Positions 5,915-8,626 of a DNA stretch of 8,626 nucleotides are shown here, piece by piece (positions within the stretch are counted from its first letter, which is position 1; every line of letters begins with the position of its first letter). A model generated the notes under the pieces. That model saw only the letters and a program-made list of their open reading frames with translations. It searched no databases and was not told where the DNA came from. Source of the stretch: Planctomycetales bacterium (GTDB lineage Bacteria > Planctomycetota > Planctomycetia > Pirellulales > Thermoguttaceae); the NCBI GenBank assembly GCA_007122045.1, contig SKJM01000380.1, positions 1 through 8,626 on the forward strand, given 5' to 3'. The position numbers and the translations under genes are program-made.

Positions 5915-8173
5915 ATGACGACGGCTTCCGACACCGCTCGAATCGAACTCGCCCCGCAAATCCGCGGGGTGCTCGCCCGGCTCCGCGCGCGCATTCGCCG
6001 CTACGTGTGGATCGAGGGGCTGGCGGCGGCCGTGGTGTGGCTGGGGCTCGCCTTCTGGGTCACGCTCCTGTTGGACTGGTTCTTCGAACCGCCCGCCGCA
6101 GTCCGGCTGATCGCCCTGATGGCCGCGGGTCTCGTCCTGTTGGCCGTCCTGGTGCAAAGGATCGCGCGCCGGCTCATGGCCCCGCTGGGCGACGCCAACA
6201 TGGCCACGGTCCTGGAGCGACGGTTTCCCCACCTCGACGACGCGCTGCTGACGGCCGTGGTGCTTGCCGCCCGAAAGGCCGACCCGTCGGACTGCAACCC
6301 GGAAATGCTCGAGCGGACCTGCCGCGAGGCCGCCGAGCGGATGGACACCGTGCGCCTCGGCGAGGTGTTCAATCCGGCGCCGCTGCGGCGCCAGGCGGCT
6401 GCCGCCGCGGCGATCTCGGCCAGCGTGGTTGCCTTCGCGGTGCTTCAACCGGCGGCGTTCGGCACCTGGGCGCAGCGCAGCCTGGCGCTGTCGCCCGAAC
6501 CGTGGCCCCGCTACACGCGGCTGCTCGTCGAGGGATTCGACCAGGAGGGGCGCGTGAAGGTGGCCCGCGGCAGCGAGTTCGACCTCCTTGCGAAAGCCGA
6601 CACCTCGTGGCCGGCGGTGCCCGAGGTGGTCGAGGTGCGCTATCGGGCCGAGGGCGGGCGGCGGCAGCGCGAGTCGATGGGCCGGCGGGGCACCGCGGTT
6701 CCCGGCCGCGACGCCTATCAAGAGTACACCCACCGGTTCGAGAGTGTGCTGGCCTCGATCGATCTGGAGGTCGTCGGCGGCGATGCCGCCGTGCGGGGGC
6801 TGCGCATCGAGGCGGTCGATAGCCCCACCATCAATGAAATGCATCTGACTGTCGGGCTTCCCGAATACACCGGGCGCCCGGACCGCACCCTTCCGGTCAG
6901 CGGCGTGATGCAGGTGCCGTTCGGCTCACGGCTGGTCGTGCACGCCCGCTCGAACAAACCGCTGGTTCAGGTGCAGATCGACTCGGTCCTGGACGACGCG
7001 CCGCCTCCGCCCACGGTCCTCGAAGCCGAGGCCCTCGACGACGACGCGCGGGGCTTCGAGCTGGCCCTGCCGCCCTTGACCGGCGACAAGACGCTTCAGT
7101 TCACGCTGTCCGACACGGACGGCATCCGGAGCCCCCAACCCACGCAGCTCCGGCTGGTCACCATCGCCGACATGCCGCCGCAGTTGGCCGTCCGGCTGCG
7201 CGGCATCGGCGCGGCGGTCACGCCGCAGGCGCGGCTGCCCGTGGTCGGCGAAATCCGCGACGACTACGGGATCGCCCGCACCTGGTTCGACTACTCGATC
7301 GACCAGGGCGAACCCCAGACGCGCCCCATCCGCGAGCTGCCGTCGGCGCCGGCAACCGCGGTGCTCAACGACGAGGCGCTGGAAGTGGCCGACTTGGGGC
7401 TGGAAGTGGGGCAGCAGCTCGCCCTGGCGGTCAAGGCGGCCGACCTCTACGATCTTTCCGGCGGCCCGAACGTCGGAAGCGGCGACCGCTGGCAACTGGA
7501 GGTCGTCACGGCGGATCGGCTCCGCACCATGCTGGAAGCCCGCGAACTCGTCCTGCGGCAGCGTTTCGAGCAGATCATCCGGGAAGCCACCGAAACGCGC
7601 GACCTGCTGGCCCGCATGGAGTTCGGCGGCGCAGCCGCAGACGAGCGCGACGGCGAAAACGCCGAGAACCCGGCCGACCCGGACGCCGCCGACCGCCCCA
7701 CGCCCATGCAGCAGTTGACCGCCCGCACCCTGCGCGTGCAGCGGGCGCTGCAGAACAGCCGCAAGAACGCCCACGAAACCAAGGGCGTGGCCGAGGCGTT
7801 CGACGATATTGAGCTTCAATTGATCAACAACCGGGTGGATACCGAGGAGCTGCGTTTCCGGATTGCCGAGGGCATCGCGCAGCCGCTGCACGCGATCGCC
7901 GACCAGACCCTCCCCGAACTCGAGCGGCGGCTCGACGCCCTCCAAGAGGCGCTCGACGACGAAACCCTCGGGCCGGCGCGCCGCGACCGGGCCCGGCGGC
8001 AGGCCGACCAGGCGCTCCTGGCCATGCAGGTGGTGCTGCAGCGCATGATCGAACTCGAGTCGTTCAACGAAGCCGTGGAAATGCTCCGGCAGATTATCGC
8101 CCTGCAAGGCGACCTCGAAGAGCAGACCAAACAACGGCAAAGACAAAGACTCCTCGATTTATTGGAGGACTGA
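5915..8173 (+). CDS. DUF4175-like membrane protein with C-terminal coiled coil
   Basis: This protein has 752 residues from ATG 5915, 10 nt after the previous stop. An in-frame TTG at 5897 would overlap the previous gene and add only MHKRFI, so it is not preferred. No Shine-Dalgarno is visible. A basic N-terminus (RLRARIRR) precedes hydrophobic helices at about 33-54 and 62-83, then a cytoplasmic stretch to about 160 and a third helix at about 161-180. The remaining residues, about 570, should be periplasmic. They hold beta-type domains including VRYRAEGGRRQR (241-252), GLPEYTGRPDRTLPVSG (314-330) and VVGEIRDDYGIARTWFDYSI (443-462), a segment typical of DUF4175-like proteins. VKAADLYDLSGGPNVGSGDR (506-525) and EVVTADRLRTML (529-540) lead into a long helical region, about 535-752. 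An acidic low-complexity linker at 575-594 interrupts the helices. The biochemical role of this family is unknown; context suggests a structural partner of the VWA proteins. Confidence 0.82.
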   Translation: MTTASDTARIELAPQIRGVLARLRARIRRYVWIEGLAAAVVWLGLAFWVTLLLDWFFEPPAAVRLIALMAAGLVLLAVLVQRIARRLMAPLGDANMATVLERRFPHLDDALLTAVVLAARKADPSDCNPEMLERTCREAAERMDTVRLGEVFNPAPLRRQAAAAAAISASVVAFAVLQPAAFGTWAQRSLALSPEPWPRYTRLLVEGFDQEGRVKVARGSEFDLLAKADTSWPAVPEVVEVRYRAEGGRRQRESMGRRGTAVPGRDAYQEYTHRFESVLASIDLEVVGGDAAVRGLRIEAVDSPTINEMHLTVGLPEYTGRPDRTLPVSGVMQVPFGSRLVVHARSNKPLVQVQIDSVLDDAPPPPTVLEAEALDDDARGFELALPPLTGDKTLQFTLSDTDGIRSPQPTQLRLVTIADMPPQLAVRLRGIGAAVTPQARLPVVGEIRDDYGIARTWFDYSIDQGEPQTRPIRELPSAPATAVLNDEALEVADLGLEVGQQLALAVKAADLYDLSGGPNVGSGDRWQLEVVTADRLRTMLEARELVLRQRFEQIIREATETRDLLARMEFGGAAADERDGENAENPADPDAADRPTPMQQLTARTLRVQRALQNSRKNAHETKGVAEAFDDIELQLINNRVDTEELRFRIAEGIAQPLHAIADQTLPELERRLDALQEALDDETLGPARRDRARRQADQALLAMQVVLQRMIELESFNEAVEMLRQIIALQGDLEEQTKQRQRQRLLDLLED
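6376..6392 (+). repeat. GC-rich inverted repeat inside the DUF4175-like gene
   Basis: Seven-base arms GGCGCCG and CGGCGCC flank CTG, within the codons for PAPLRR just before the third membrane helix. The symmetry is exact. Chance occurrence in high-GC coding sequence is the leading explanation. Confidence 0.25.
8164..8168 (+). promoter_or_regulatory. Shine-Dalgarno site for the exported coiled-coil gene
   Basis: GGAGG lies 10 nt before ATG 8179, within the last codons of the DUF4175-like gene. It supports the 8179 start over the later in-frame ATGs at 8215, 8227 and 8239, which would remove all or much of the signal peptide. Confidence 0.7.
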
Positions 8174-8178
8174 CCGAC

Positions 8179-8626
8179 ATGGTAGTCACAAAGCTTTGGA
8201 AGTGGGCGGCCTGCATGGCGGGCCCCATGGTGGTTGTCATGGCTCTGGCCGCAGGGGGCAATCCTCCGCCGGAGCCCCGGGAGGCGCCCGCCGAGGCCGA
8301 AGCCGAGCCCGGCGACGCCGCCGCGGACGCCGACCATTCGGCGGCGCGGCTGGCGCTGGAACAGCAGCGCATCGCCGACCGATTTCGGCGGCTCGAGCAG
8401 GTGCTGCTCCGCATGGCCGAACTGACCGGCGGCACCGACCCGCACCGCGCCGCGCTGCTCAAGAGGGCCGTGGCGCAAAGCAAGGACCGGCTGATCGACC
8501 TCCAGTTCGAGCGCCTGGAGAAGTTGCTGGAACAGGACCAGCTTGGCCGGGCGATCGAGAACCACGCGGCCATCCAGGAGGATCTGGCGGTGATCCTGGA
8601 ACTGCTGCTCAGCGAGGACCGCGCCA
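8179..8626 (+). CDS. Exported coiled-coil protein, N-terminal part (3' end outside window)
   Basis: An open frame starts at ATG 8179, 5 nt after the previous stop, and runs to the window end without a stop (149 full codons). The N-terminus looks like a signal peptide: K5 and K8, a hydrophobic core at about 9-24, and a plausible cleavage site after ALA (22-24). A Pro/Ala/Glu/Asp-rich linker follows at about 28-53 (PPPEPREAPAEAEAEPGD). From about 55 on, the sequence is strongly helical and charged with leucine spacing typical of coiled coils (RLALEQQRIADRFRRLEQVL; RLIDLQFERLEKLLEQDQLG). I do not recognise a named family. Long exported coiled-coil proteins directly after a DUF4175-like gene are, to my knowledge, usual in planctomycete clusters of this type. 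Given that the neighbour also ends in periplasmic helices, a direct partnership is plausible but inferred. Total length and C-terminal domains cannot be seen. Confidence 0.78.
   Translation, partial: MVVTKLWKWAACMAGPMVVVMALAAGGNPPPEPREAPAEAEAEPGDAAADADHSAARLALEQQRIADRFRRLEQVLLRMAELTGGTDPHRAALLKRAVAQSKDRLIDLQFERLEKLLEQDQLGRAIENHAAIQEDLAVILELLLSEDRA

Noticed and set aside
4737..5918. Plus-strand open frame of 393 codons inside the second VWA gene
   Set aside because: Arg/Gly/Pro-rich shadow in a wrong frame; the real frame has the amidotransferase-like and WRLR segments here.
4576..5994. Long minus-strand open frame (472 codons) opposite the second VWA gene
   Set aside because: Same high-GC shadow effect; no domain or start context, and it lies opposite a clear VWA gene.
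6926..8146. Long minus-strand open frame (406 codons) opposite the DUF4175-like gene
   Set aside because: Shadow of a membrane protein gene with clear features; the antisense product has no recognisable motif.
1..8626. CRISPR array, tRNA/rRNA, insertion sequence, prophage or defence genes
   Set aside because: There are no regular direct repeats, no transposase or integrase motifs, and no tRNA-like cloverleaf. The window is almost wholly covered by one coherent operon of uniform composition.

Overview
The window is one tightly packed, plus-strand gene cluster in very GC-rich DNA (roughly two thirds G+C by eye, third codon positions almost all G or C). It contains the end of a MoxR-type AAA+ ATPase, a DUF58 protein, two large membrane-anchored von Willebrand A (VWA) proteins, a DUF4175-like membrane protein with a coiled-coil tail, and the start of an exported coiled-coil protein. 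This gene order, the protein sizes and the VWA plus glutamine-amidotransferase-like fusions resemble clusters known from Planctomycetes (Pirellulales/Gemmatales-like). The taxonomic call is inference from family style and composition; there is no rRNA or marker gene here.

Layout: 1-207 MoxR C-terminus (5' end outside the window); 221-1123 DUF58 protein (300 aa); 1166-3388 BatA-like VWA membrane protein (740 aa); 3385-5904 second VWA membrane protein (839 aa), overlapping its predecessor by 4 nt and preceded by a perfect Shine-Dalgarno sequence; 5915-8173 DUF4175-like protein (752 aa); 8179-8626 secreted coiled-coil protein, cut by the window end. The spacers are 13, 42, -4, 10 and 5 nt, so no stretch over 300 bases lacks a gene. 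I see no promoter, terminator, RNA gene, mobile element or CRISPR array. Everything looks like one transcript whose promoter and terminator lie outside the window.

How the genes may work together: MoxR ATPases and DUF58/VWA proteins are a recurrent pair, with the ATPase thought to act as a chaperone-like remodeller that uses the VWA MIDAS site as a docking point. Here MoxR and DUF58 have no membrane segments and should be cytoplasmic. By the positive-inside rule, the VWA domains of the two large proteins, the bulk of the DUF4175-like protein and the last gene product all face the periplasm. The cluster therefore looks like a membrane-spanning apparatus related to the Bat (aerotolerance) group. 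Its substrate and physiological role cannot be read from the sequence.

I do not see a clearly unprecedented system. The points most worth a second look are the predicted topology split, the two VWA proteins that each carry an apparently inactive amidotransferase-like domain, the paired coiled coils at the 3' end, and the uneven translation signals along the operon.
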